Assembly: GCA_963814805.1 (NCBI GenBank)
Contig: CAWFER010000002.1
Location: 1 to 64,000, forward strand
DNA length: 64,000 nt
Direction: 5' to 3'
Source: AP-15 sp963814805
GTDB lineage: Bacteria; Pseudomonadota; Alphaproteobacteria; ATCC43930; CGMCC-115725
A program made the translations under genes and the position numbers. How positions within the stretch are numbered: position 1 is the stretch's first letter; the number at the start of each line of letters is the position of its first letter. The notes below the pieces were generated by a model, which was given only the letters and a program-made list of their open reading frames with translations, was not told where the DNA came from and did not search any database. Positions 8,703 through 17,318 of the stretch are shown piece by piece.

Positions 8703-9458
8703 TTAGTCTTTTACATCCCCGGGTGGGTCCGATTTGCGTCGGCGCATCGAGTTGCCACGCAGCTCGATGCGGTAGGCGTTGTGGACGAGGCGATCGAGGA
8801 TGGCGTCGGCGTAGGTCGGGTCGCCGATCGAGTTACGCCAGCGCTCCACCGGGATTTGCGTCGCCAGGATCGTGGAGGCACGCTGGTGGCGATCGTCGAC
8901 GACCTCCATCAGGTCGCGGCGCTGCTCGGCGGTCAGCCGGGCCATGGCCCAGTCGTCGATTATCAGCAATTGGATCCTGGCGAACTGGGCGAGCAGCCGG
9001 GTGGCCTTGCCGTCGACGCGGGCGAGGGCGAGTTCGTCGAGCAGCCTGGTGAGCCGCTGATAGCGCACCGAGAACCCATCACGCGCCGCCTGGTTGCCGA
9101 GGGCGCAGGCGACAAAACTCTTGCCGGTGCCGGTCGGGCCCAGGATCAGAACGTTGTTGTGCTCGCGCAGCCAGCGGCCGCTGGCAAGGGTGTGGATCAG
9201 GCTTCGATCGAGCCCGCGCGGCGTGCGGTAGTCGATATCTTCGAAGCAGGCGGCCTGGCGCAGGCGGGCCTGACGCAAGCGTTGGGCGAGCGCCGCGTTG
9301 TCGCGTTCGACGGCCTCGCGATCGACCAGCATGGCCAGGCGCTCGTCGAAACTGAGGCGCTCGCAATCGGGCAGGCTTTGCTGCTCCTCGAGCGCCTTGG
9401 CCATGCCGGTCAGGCGCAAGCGGCGCAGCGTCTCGATCGTCGGATGGATCATGATCAT
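8703..9458 (-). CDS. istB: IS21 helper ATPase IstB
   Basis: A 251-aa IstB-type AAA+ ATPase. The IstB N-terminal region (TLRRLRLTGMAKALEEQ) is followed by Walker A GPTGTGKS near residue 109, Walker B LLIIDDWAMARL near 172, and TILATQIPVERW as the sensor region. IstB assembles on target DNA and stimulates the IstA transposase. It is intact and lies 40 bp downstream of istA on the same strand. Confidence 0.92.
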   Translation of the reverse strand: MIMIHPTIETLRRLRLTGMAKALEEQQSLPDCERLSFDERLAMLVDREAVERDNAALAQRLRQARLRQAACFEDIDYRTPRGLDRSLIHTLASGRWLREHNNVLILGPTGTGKSFVACALGNQAARDGFSVRYQRLTRLLDELALARVDGKATRLLAQFARIQLLIIDDWAMARLTAEQRRDLMEVVDDRHQRASTILATQIPVERWRNSIGDPTYADAILDRLVHNAYRIELRGNSMRRRKSDPPGDVKD

Positions 9459-9497
9459 TGCCTCCTGCAGGGATTGGTGTCGATCGGCGTGGCCGGC

Positions 9498-11044
9498 TCA
9501 GTTGTAGTAGGCCGGGCCCCGCAGATTGCCGTGTTCGCCCAAGCCGTCCTCGGCCTGGGCATCAAGGAAAGGCTGTCGCCGATCGGCCTTGAGCAGCCGC
9601 TCGACATAGCGCGAAGAAGCGACGCCGGCGGCCAGCGCGCGTTCACAGGCGAGTTCGAGCCGGGCCTTGCCGTAGGCAGCGGCCAGCCGCAGCACGCCGA
9701 GACAGGCGCGCACCCCTTGCTCGGGATGCTCGCGCGCGACGATCAGGCGGTCGACATAGGTGCCGATGGCGGGCCCAAGGGCGGCGGCCTCAGCGCGCAG
9801 CTTGTCGGGAGTACGCCTGGCCATCGCCTGGTGTGCCGGCGGCATGTGCTCGCTGGCGGTCGTGTGGTGCGCCTTGGCGGCGCTGCGCGGATGACTGGCG
9901 ACCCGTTCGCCGTGGTGGAAGATCGCCACCGCGGTTGCGGTCAGGAAGACGTCGAGCCGTTGATGCACCAGCCGGTACGGCACGGAATAGAAGTGGCCGT
10001 CGACAGTGACGTGGTAGTCGATGTTGACGCGCGCCGCGAGCCACTGGCCGACGACAAAAGGCGTCGCCGGCAACGGTTTGAGCTTGTCGCGCTCGATCGC
10101 CTCGAACAGCGAGCGCCGGCTGCCCTCGCGCGGCGGCGCAAACGGTCGGTTGTTCCATCCTCGATCTTCTCGGCGAGCGCGGCGTTGGCCTCGGCGAGCG
10201 AGAAGAACTGCCGGTGCCGCAGCGGCGCCAGCACCCACATCTCGACCAGTCTGACCGCATTTTCCGCGGTTGGTTTATCCCGGGGCCGCCTCACCCGTGC
10301 CGGGACAATGGCGACATTGTAATGCCGGCCGAGCGCATGGTAGCTGCGGTTCAGCACCGGGTCCCAGTAGTTGGCGTCGGTCACCCCGGTCTTGAGGTTG
10401 TCGGGGATCACCTTGCGCGGGCAGCCGCCGATATAGGCGAAGGCGCGGACATGAGCGCCGAGCCAGTCCTCATGACCCTGGGTCCAGCTCGCTTCGGCAT
10501 AGGTCAGGTCGGAGCAGGGCAGGCAAGCGACGAAGACCTGCGCCTCGCGGACGACGCCCTTGTCGATGACGCTCAGCGTCATGCCGGCGTAATCGACTTC
10601 AAGGGCTTCGCCGGCGCGATGCTGGCGGCGCATCGTCGGCGGCCGAGAGCGTCGCTGCCAGGCGTGGAAATGCGCGCAGAACTGGGTGTAGCGGTAGCCT
10701 TCCGGATGCTGGCTCAGATATTCCAGCCACAGCAGCCGCAGCGTCACGCCGCGGCCGCGCAGCTCCTTCTCGACCGCCTCCCAATCCGGCACCGGACGAT
10801 CCGGATGGCGCGTATCGGCGGCGGCGAACAGGCGACGATCGAGCTCCTCCTCGCTGAGCTCCGCCGCGATCTCCCAGCCCAGCCCCGCCGCCGCGGCGCG
10901 GTCGAGATATTCCTTCACGGTCGAACGCGCGACCCGCACGCTGCGCGACACCGCCGTATCGCTCAGCCCCAGCGCCTTGAGCCGAAGCACTTCCTTGATC
11001 CGCCGCATCGCCACCCTCGGTCTTGGCATCTCCCCGTCCCCCAA
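9498..11044 (-). CDS. istA: IS21 transposase IstA (frameshifted)
   Basis: The DDE transposase of the IS21 element, about 515 aa after repair. The N-terminal part has the helix-turn-helix (MRRIKEVLRLKALGLSDTAV) and the catalytic core (EVDYAGMTLSVIDKG, then PDNLKTGVTDANY). Near 10159 the frame breaks within AEKIED: restoring one T gives EDWNNRPFAPP and carries the frame to the end at 9498 (VDYHVTVDGHFYSVPYRL region and tail). As written, the product would be truncated, so the element may no longer move by itself. Confidence 0.85.
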
Positions 11045-11109
11045 AAGGGGCGACGGTAGCCGCCATTACTTGCCGCTCAGCAGCGATGCCAAAGCCGGTC
11101 AGGGTGCCG

Positions 11110-11219
11110 AAAACGCCGAAATCAGGTGCCGGATTGGAGCGAAATCAGGTGCCGCTTTCCGCCGAAATCACCTGCCGCTTTCAACCGAAATCCGGTGCCG
11201 GTTTGCTCCGATTTTTGCA
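11110..11219. repeat. Right-end IS21 iterons
   Basis: Four related units of about 22-24 bp, each containing cgaaatca or cgaaatcc followed by ggtgccg or cctgccg, end at the terminal tgca. They are the right-hand counterpart of the iterons at 8431-8535 and lie upstream of istA, so they probably also cover its promoter. Confidence 0.6.
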
Positions 11220-13755
11220 CATTGGCCCGGGCGGTGCGGCGCGGCATCGGCTTGCCTTTTGGCTTTTTGCGGTGGATCTGCGAGCGCAGCAGCCGGCCGG
11301 TGAGGAACTTCTCGTTGGCCTGAGAGCGATAGGCGGTGTCGGCCCACACCTCGCTGGCGGTGTTGTTCGGATCGATCAACTCGGGCAGCAAGGCCCCGTC
11401 GTGGCGGGCTGCATCGGTGACCCTCCAGCGGCGGATCAGGCGATGCCGGCGGTCGATGCCGATATGGTTCTTATAGCCGAAGGCCGGGACCGCGAGATCG
11501 AGGCGCGGTGCGCCGTCTGCGCTCGGCTTGGCCTTGGCGTATTTGACCGTCCAGCGCGCGTCGCGGTCTTTCTGGCGCAGCTTGGCCGGCTTCGCCGCCC
11601 ATTGCGGCGGAATGCGGCCTTCCTTGATGTCGCGCTTCTCGTCCTCGGTGTTGCGCTGCTTCGGCGCGGCGACGATCGAGGCGTCGATGATCTGGCCGCT
11701 CATCGCCAGAAAGCCGGCCGCCGCCAGCGCCGCATCAAAGCGCTCGAACACAACCTCGATCGCCGGTTTCCCGGCGATCCGGGCGCGCGTCAGCGCCTCG
11801 CGGAAGGTCCAGATCGTGTTGGCGTCCGGCACGATGTCGGCCAGCCCCAGGCCGAGAAAGCGCATAAACGACAGCCGGTCGCGGATCAGATACTCTGTCC
11901 GCTCGTCCGACAAATTGTGGCTGACCTGCAGGATCAGCGCCTTGAACATCAGCACGTGATCGAACGGCGGCCGCCCGCCTTTCGCGCGGTCCGCGCGCGG
12001 CACCGCCCGCTCCAGATCCGCCCGAAACAGTTCGAAATCGATCACCGCGCTCAGCCGCTCCAAGCTGTCGCCTTTGGCCGAGAGCTGCTTCAGCCGCTCG
12101 TCAACGTCGAAAAATCCCGCCTGACCGCGCATCTCCGCCCCCCAGCGCAGACCCCGCTCATCAAATCACGAACCCGCTAAAATTACGAGGTTTTTGGAGG
12201 TCTCCAATTTTATAAACATCATACCGGATGCCCGCTTCGTCGTGTGATGACACATTCTTTCGTAAAATGTGGAGCAATCTGGAGTCAAATAATTGTTCAA
12301 TTCTTTGATCGCGTGATGCACTTGGAAATAGGAATGCTCGTGCCCGCCTGTTGCCGATTATGTCCTCGATAATCTGCGCTAATAAGTCACTTAAAACCTG
12401 ATTTCCTCGGATCGAGTTAGCTTTATCCTGCTGGTACCAGTCGCGCGCCGCGGCTCGCACATCGTTCATTGCAATCTTTCGCCCGAAGCTCTTCGTCACG
12501 GCTTTTCCGATTAGGTTCAATGCGTCACGGGGGACGCCCTCAACCGCGCGAACAAACTCGTCGAAAGCGGGAGACTGTGTGAACGCTACTCGGATTAATT
12601 GATCTGGCGAGGTGATTTCGCCCGATGTATCCTCACTTTGATAATGTTTGAAAATAAAATTCTTAAAAAACTCAACAGCTTTTCCTTGATCATTATCGAA
12701 TACCAGGAAATCATCTAAATTTAGGTCCGCTGAAATGTCTGCTCCCAGTTCGAGCCCCGTGTATTGACCATGATCCTGGAGAAAAAGGAACTGAGAACGA
12801 TGTTCTATCGATGCAATCTTGACCGTGAGGCTGTTGACCGGAAGGATTGTTCGCCGTATTAAATCAGCCAGATAGGGTTGGAGATCTATCGGGATTTCAC
12901 TCCACTCGTCCATGAGAAGCCAAATCCGCGGCGAGTCCAGCACGCCAATCAAGCTCGTTATTGCAGCAGTAATGTTACCGAAATCGAGATGAACCGTCTC
13001 GGGGCCTGACCGCGTTGTCTGCCGCGATGTCCGGCCGTTCGATTTACTCGACCGCGATATTCCAAAAGCGGCAGATGCGGTTTTTGGGAGGGAAAGGCTG
13101 GCGGAAACCGAATCTTTTATGCTTTGAGCCGATTCGGTCTCGTCCTGCTGGTTGACTGGTCCAGAGATCCGGATCGTCGTAATCGCCTTCCCGAAGTTGT
13201 CAATGCGAGCAGTGAGCTGCTCGGGGTGAGGTGCTCGATCTATAGCAGCGAGGGCGATGGAGTAGAGCTCATCGTAGAGCGAATTCAAGACATCAACTAT
13301 GAGAGTTCGCAGCACGATCCGAAAGTGACCGGCTCGTGTCACTGTAGATTGAGCTATTCGAGCCGATAGATCGGAGATCGATGTATACAGCGTGATCCCC
13401 GCGTTTTTCTACGAACTCAGCCAGATATTTTAGGGCGTGTGTTTTCCCGGTCCCCCGGCGACCATATATGACTTGATTATTGTGCGTTGAAAGCAGATCA
13501 AATAGTGGCTCAGAATCGACAAAATTACTAACAAGGATTTCATTTGACGAGCGTTCCGCCCGCTTATTAAGGTTAATGAGCGCGCGGTGAAGTGTCTTCA
13601 GCGTCTCTATCTCCTCTGTCATTGACCCATTTCACCCCTGAGAAAACTCGACGCAAAGCAACGGATAAAATGCGGTAACGATATTATGGGCCACTTCCGG
13701 CACCGCCGGTGCTTACCACGGCTGTCCCGACGGCGCCATCCCAACTGCTGCCCTG

Positions 13756-13813
13756 CCCGCTGACCCTCGACGGCGTCGACCGCGCGATGCGCCGGCTGCG
13801 CCGAAAAGGGTGA
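13756..13813 (+). repeat. 58-bp direct repeat, right copy (orphan VWA 3' end)
   Basis: This matches 7833-7890 at 55 of 58 positions and reads PLTLDGVDRAMRRLRRKG then stop. Two of the three differences are synonymous and one is a conservative Ile-to-Val change. No further VWA sequence precedes it, so it is an orphan gene end. With the left copy it brackets an insertion that would be about 1.8 kb without the IS elements. Confidence 0.8.
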
Positions 13814-13835
13814 TCAGCGGGCCTCGCGACCGATT

Positions 13836-14178
13836 TCAAGCAGCGTCGGGCTTCTGGTCCTTCGGCCGGACATAGGCGAGGGCCGCATGTTCGGGGCAAT
13901 AAGGCTTGCCGGGCGCCGGGCGGGCGCCGCAAAAGCGGAAACTCGGGTCGTTGGGATGGCCATAAGGCCACATGCAGCTCGGCCCGCTGAACTCGAACAC
14001 GTTGCGCAGCTGCGGCCTCGGGGCCGGCTCGCGCCGGGTCATCGCGTTGCGGTGGAGCCGGCCGATGACGGCGTTCTTGGTCAGGCCCAGGCGGCGGCCG
14101 ATCTCGGCGGTGGGCAACCCCTCGGCAAACAGCTGATTGAGCCGCTCGAACTCGCTCCGAAGTCCAGGTGATTTCCAT
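13836..14178 (-). CDS. GcrA-family cell-cycle regulator (frameshifted near the N terminus)
   Basis: About 114 aa after repair. The true N terminus MEITWTSERV is in one frame and the rest (ERLNQLFAEGLPTAEIGRRLG) in another; deleting one T near 14150 joins them. The helix-turn-helix LTKNAVIGRLHRN and the C-terminal Cys/His block (CMWPYGHP, FRFCG, YCPEHAALAY) are the GcrA hallmarks. GcrA works with sigma70 at methylated GANTC promoters in Caulobacter. A gggggata ribosome-binding site precedes the ATG at 14178. The gene is shorter than classical GcrA (about 170 aa), so it may be a paralogue. Confidence 0.82.
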
Positions 14179-14384
14179 TGTATCCCCCGTATTCTGTGGA
14201 TCATCGATCCACCCCCACAAAATACGGTATCATGCTGGTAGCTGGATGCAATAGAAATCTATTAGTGGCGCCTCGAAATCGCGAATCACACGCGCCGCCG
14301 ACTCGGGCGCGGCCGCGGCTGCCCTAGCTGGGCCGCTCGATAGCAGCCGCCGGAGCCGTCGGCTGAACTGGAAGGGGATACTTG

Positions 14385-14545
14385 ACATTGCCGAATATCG
14401 CTCTCTATGGTCGCCGACGTCGATTTGGGGTGTGGAAGCCGGTGAAAGCCCGGCACGGTCGCGCCACTGTAATCCGCTCGGAAGATAAAGCGCCGGGCTG
14501 AGAGTCAGACCCCCCTCGTGATCGCGCAGACCTTCTAACGGGACG
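14385..14545 (+). promoter_or_regulatory. Cobalamin (B12) riboswitch upstream of cbtB
   Basis: The conserved core is readable. ggtgtggaagccggtgaaag is followed by cccggcacggtcgc and gccactgta, the canonical CCCGCCACTGT-like segment. After that come a paired region and gagagtcagaccccc, the B12-box end. It lies just upstream of the cbtB ATG (14565), so adenosylcobalamin binding probably shuts off the cobalt-uptake genes. Boundaries are approximate. Confidence 0.9.
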
Positions 14546-14564
14546 CGAAATCCCAGGAGATCCA

Positions 14565-14777
14565 ATGATGACCCCTACCGCCTTTGCCCCTGCCGTCCGG
14601 CCAGTCGCCATTCCGGTCCGCGAAGTGCTGCCCTGGGCGATCTTCGGCGGCCTGCTGCTGATGCTCGCGATCTATTTCGTCGGCGCCGACGAGGGCGCCA
14701 CCTCCATCGTCCCCGGGATGTATGTGCACGAATTCGTGCACGACGGGCGCCATCTGCTCGGCTTCCCCTGCCACTAA
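14565..14777 (+). CDS. cbtB: Cobalt transporter subunit CbtB
   Basis: A 70-aa protein with one transmembrane helix (VLPWAIFGGLLLMLAIYFVG, about residues 24-43). It ends in the histidine-rich metal-binding tail VHEFVHDGRHLLGFPCH that defines CbtB. It acts with the adjacent CbtA in the inner membrane for cobalt uptake. The B12 riboswitch directly upstream shows its link to cobalamin supply. An aggaga ribosome-binding site precedes the ATG. Confidence 0.93.
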   Translation: MMTPTAFAPAVRPVAIPVREVLPWAIFGGLLLMLAIYFVGADEGATSIVPGMYVHEFVHDGRHLLGFPCH

Positions 14778-14792
14778 GCGGGGGCCGGCCCG

Positions 14793-15611
14793 ATGGCGGG
14801 AACCCTGCTGCTGCGCGGGATGCTGGTCGGCATTGTCGCGGGACTCCTCTGTTTCACCTTTTTGAAGATCGTCGGCGAGCCGCAGGTCGATCGCGCCATC
14901 GCGTTCGAAACCCGGCTCGACGAGGCCAACGCCCAGGCTAGGGCGCAAGCCCTGCTGGCGCAGGGCGTCGCCGCGCCAAGGGAAGCGCCGGAGCCAGAGC
15001 TGGTCAGCCGCCGGGTCCAGGCGGGCATCGGCCTGTTCACGGCCGTCATGGTCTATAGTGCGGCCTTCGGCGGCCTGTTCGCCCTGGTTTTCGCCTTTGT
15101 CGATGGCCGCGTGGGCGACGTCGGACCGCGAGCGACATCGGCCTTGCTGGCGGCTGCGGGGCTTATCGCCGTCTATGTCGTTCCGAACCTCAAATACCCA
15201 GCCAACCCGCCCTCGGTCGGCGATCCCGCCACGATCGGCGTGCGCACGGCGTTGTACTTCGGCATGATCGCGATCTCGCTCGCGGCGATGATCGGCTCGG
15301 TGGCGCTGCGTCGCCGGCTTCTCGCCCGCTGCGGCGCCTGGAATGCGTCATTGATCGCAGGCGCCGCTTACCTGATCGTTATGATCGCCGTGGCTCTGCG
15401 GGCGCCGGCCATCAACGAGGCGCCTCGACAGTTCCCGGCGGTCGTGCTCTGGCAGTTCAGAATGGCGTCGTTGGGCGCGCAAGTGATCATGTGGGCGGCC
15501 ATCGGTCTGCTCTTCGGCGCGCTGACTGAGCGTGCCGATCGGCATTCCCGGCTGCCGCGGCCGGATATCCCGGAACGGATGTTTCGAGCGTCTCGACCCT
15601 CAGCCCGTTGA
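14793..15611 (+). CDS. cbtA: Cobalt transporter subunit CbtA
   Basis: A 272-aa inner-membrane protein with about five to six hydrophobic segments: residues 1-25, 75-100, 115-140, 155-175, 185-205 and 230-245. It starts 15 bases after cbtB ends and shares its riboswitch-controlled transcript. CbtA is the predicted membrane component of the CbtAB cobalt importer found in B12-regulated loci. The N terminus (GTLLLRGMLVGIVAGLL) and the VPNLKYPANPPSVG loop are typical of the family. Confidence 0.9.
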   Translation: MAGTLLLRGMLVGIVAGLLCFTFLKIVGEPQVDRAIAFETRLDEANAQARAQALLAQGVAAPREAPEPELVSRRVQAGIGLFTAVMVYSAAFGGLFALVFAFVDGRVGDVGPRATSALLAAAGLIAVYVVPNLKYPANPPSVGDPATIGVRTALYFGMIAISLAAMIGSVALRRRLLARCGAWNASLIAGAAYLIVMIAVALRAPAINEAPRQFPAVVLWQFRMASLGAQVIMWAAIGLLFGALTERADRHSRLPRPDIPERMFRASRPSAR

Positions 15612-15690
15612 TCGCGCACCGAAGGCCCGGCTGACCAATTCGGCGCGCCAACAGCCTAATCAGCAGTCCGTTCTTTCTGAGGTCTGAGCC

Positions 15691-17121
15691 ATGGACGCCC
15701 AGCCCGCCCGACAATTCGACGCGCGCTCCGGTTTCGCAACAAACTGCGCAGTTCGGTCCCTCGGCGCGCTGGCGGCGCTCGGCTTATGGTGCTGGCCAGC
15801 GATATGCGGCGCCCAAATGGTCGGCCCGACGCCGCAGCCGCAAGGCGCGCCGGTCACTCCACAACAGGCCGAAGCGGTGCAGCCGGAAAGCTGGGCGGTT
15901 CACGGCCAGGGCACGATCACCTGGGAGCTGCAACCCGCCTTCCGGTCGCCGTATCAGGGACCCCAGAGCCTCAGCCCGGCCGCCAACGGCCGCGAAACGG
16001 TCGACGCCACGCTCTACGCCGGCGTCCGGCCGTGGCCGGGCGCCGAGATCTGGATCAATCCGGAGGTCGACCAGGGGTTCGGGCTCAGCGGCACCTTTGG
16101 CGTCGCGGGATATCCCAGCGGCGAAGCCTACAAGCTGGGTCAAGCCGATCCTTACATTCTGGTTCAGCGCGGATTCCTGCGCCAGACCGTGGATCTGGGC
16201 GGCCAGACCGAACGGGTCGATCCTGACCTCAATCAGCTCGGCGGCGCCCAGACCGCCAACCGCCTGGTGTTCACCATCGGCAAATACTCGGTCGTCGACA
16301 TCTTCGACACCAACAGCTACGCCCACGACCCGCGCAACGACTTTCTCAACTGGTCGATCATCGATCAGGGGGCGTTCGATTACGCGGCCAATGCGTGGGG
16401 CTACACCTATGGCGGCGCGGCCGAATGGTATCAGGGCTGGTGGACCGCCCGGGCCGGCCTGTTCGACATGTCGCAGGCGCCGAACAGTTCGACGCTGTCA
16501 AACGGCTTCGCCCAGGGGCAGTTCGTCGCCGAGCTGGAAGAGCGGCACCGGCTGTGGGATCGGCCGGGCAAGCTCAAGCTTTTATATTGGCTCACCCGCG
16601 GCAATCTCGGGACCTATCTCGACGCGATCTCGCTGGGCGAGGCGACCGGTCAGACGCCGTCGACCGGCGCGGTGCGCAGCTTTCGCACCAAGGACGGCGT
16701 CGGCCTCAATCTCGAGCAGCAGCTCGCCGCCGATCTTGGCGTCTTCGCCCGCGCCAGCGTCTCGCAAGGCAAGGTGGAGGAGATCGATTTCACCGACATC
16801 AACCAGTCGATCTCGGCGGGTCTCTCGCTCGCCGGCGCGCGCTGGGGGCGGCCGGACGATACCGTGGGATTGGCTGGCGCGGTCAACCGGATCTCGCACC
16901 AGGGCAAGCTCTATCTCGCCGCCGGCGGTCTCGGCGGGATCATCGGCGACGGCCAATTGCCCAATGCCGGCCCCGAGCAGATCATCGAAGCATACTACCG
17001 GGTCGCCGCCTTCGGTTTCGCCCACATCACCGCCGACTACCAGTTTATCAACAATCCGGCTTACAACCGTGACCGCGGCCCGGTATCGGTTTTCGCCTTG
17101 CAGTTGCATCTGCAGTACTGA
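15691..17121 (+). CDS. Carbohydrate-selective (OprB-type) outer-membrane porin
   Basis: A 476-aa exported protein with an N-terminal hydrophobic signal (LGALAALGLWCWPAICGAQ). A beta-barrel of alternating polar and hydrophobic strands follows, with OprB signatures such as GKYSVVDIFDTNSYAHDPR near residue 192 and FLNWSIIDQGAFDYA. It ends in an aromatic C terminus (LQLHLQY), as outer-membrane barrels do. It lies 80 bp after cbtA on the same strand. Read-through from the B12-regulated transcript is possible, which would make it a candidate outer-membrane route for cobalt chelates; that is inference. Confidence 0.85.
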   Translation: MDAQPARQFDARSGFATNCAVRSLGALAALGLWCWPAICGAQMVGPTPQPQGAPVTPQQAEAVQPESWAVHGQGTITWELQPAFRSPYQGPQSLSPAANGRETVDATLYAGVRPWPGAEIWINPEVDQGFGLSGTFGVAGYPSGEAYKLGQADPYILVQRGFLRQTVDLGGQTERVDPDLNQLGGAQTANRLVFTIGKYSVVDIFDTNSYAHDPRNDFLNWSIIDQGAFDYAANAWGYTYGGAAEWYQGWWTARAGLFDMSQAPNSSTLSNGFAQGQFVAELEERHRLWDRPGKLKLLYWLTRGNLGTYLDAISLGEATGQTPSTGAVRSFRTKDGVGLNLEQQLAADLGVFARASVSQGKVEEIDFTDINQSISAGLSLAGARWGRPDDTVGLAGAVNRISHQGKLYLAAGGLGGIIGDGQLPNAGPEQIIEAYYRVAAFGFAHITADYQFINNPAYNRDRGPVSVFALQLHLQY

Positions 17122-17318
17122 CCCGGCGGTCGGGGCTGAGCCGCCGGCCCCGCTGCATCCGCCGGCGGCATTGCCTTGTTTGCGCTGAAATCGAGTAGCC
17201 TTGGCGTGTTTCGCTTATTCGGGGTAGAAGGCGACCTGCGGGGCGTTGCGTTTGGCGGCCGATCCGGCTGCGGGCTGACGCCGCCGGTCGGTAGAACTGG
17301 AAGGCGAGGGAGGAAGCG

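Larger units (their letters stand above)
8431..11219 (-). mobile_element. IS21-family insertion sequence (2789 bp)
   Basis: The terminal inverted repeats are tgcaaatttcggag at 8431 and, on the other strand, tgcaaaaatcggag at 11219 (12 of 14 match). The target duplication is the 8-bp cattggcc at 8423-8430 and 11220-11227. It carries istA (frameshifted) and istB on the minus strand. Both ends hold arrays of short related repeats, as expected of IS21 transposase-binding sites. It lies inside the IS5-family transposase gene. Confidence 0.93.
8244..12132 (-). pseudogene. IS5-family transposase split by IS21
   Basis: The N-terminal part is at 12132-11228 (MRGQAGFFDVDERL, catalytic Asp regions SGQIIDASIV and VWADTAYRSQ) and the C-terminal part at 8430-8244 (RSAVEHVFARQKGPMGLF, carrying the catalytic Glu). 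Removing the IS21 and one 8-bp target copy joins the halves in frame as PRRTARAN-ARKSAVRS, giving a 363-aa protein with a complete DDE triad. The transposase was therefore intact when IS21 inserted. Confidence 0.88.
8123..12206 (-). mobile_element. IS5-family element, itself interrupted by an IS21-family element
   Basis: The ends are inverted repeats of 13-14 bp: tggagacctccaa at the left (8123) and its complement at the right (12206). The outside bases AT are present on both sides (8121-8122 and 12207-12208), consistent with a 2-bp target duplication. Without the IS21 insertion and its duplicated 8 bp the element would be about 1287 bp, a normal IS5-family size. It interrupts the ATPase gene. 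Confidence 0.8.
7952..13622 (-). pseudogene. AAA/ORC-Cdc6-like P-loop ATPase, interrupted by nested IS elements
   Basis: One gene read from 13622 downwards. The N-terminal part (13622-12207) has Walker A GRRGTGKT and a Walker B-like WLLMDEWSE; a single indel near 13312 shifts its frame after SRSLSDR. At 12207 the frame runs into an IS5-family element. The C-terminal part resumes at 8122 and ends at 7952 (IDYGCYVELANTTK and PNEYVDVPKDDY). Removing the IS and one 2-bp AT copy rejoins the codons as VYK-IDYGCY in frame, giving a protein of about 528 aa. The gene is much AT-richer than its surroundings, so probably acquired. Function unknown; a regulatory or defence ATPase is possible. Confidence 0.75.
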
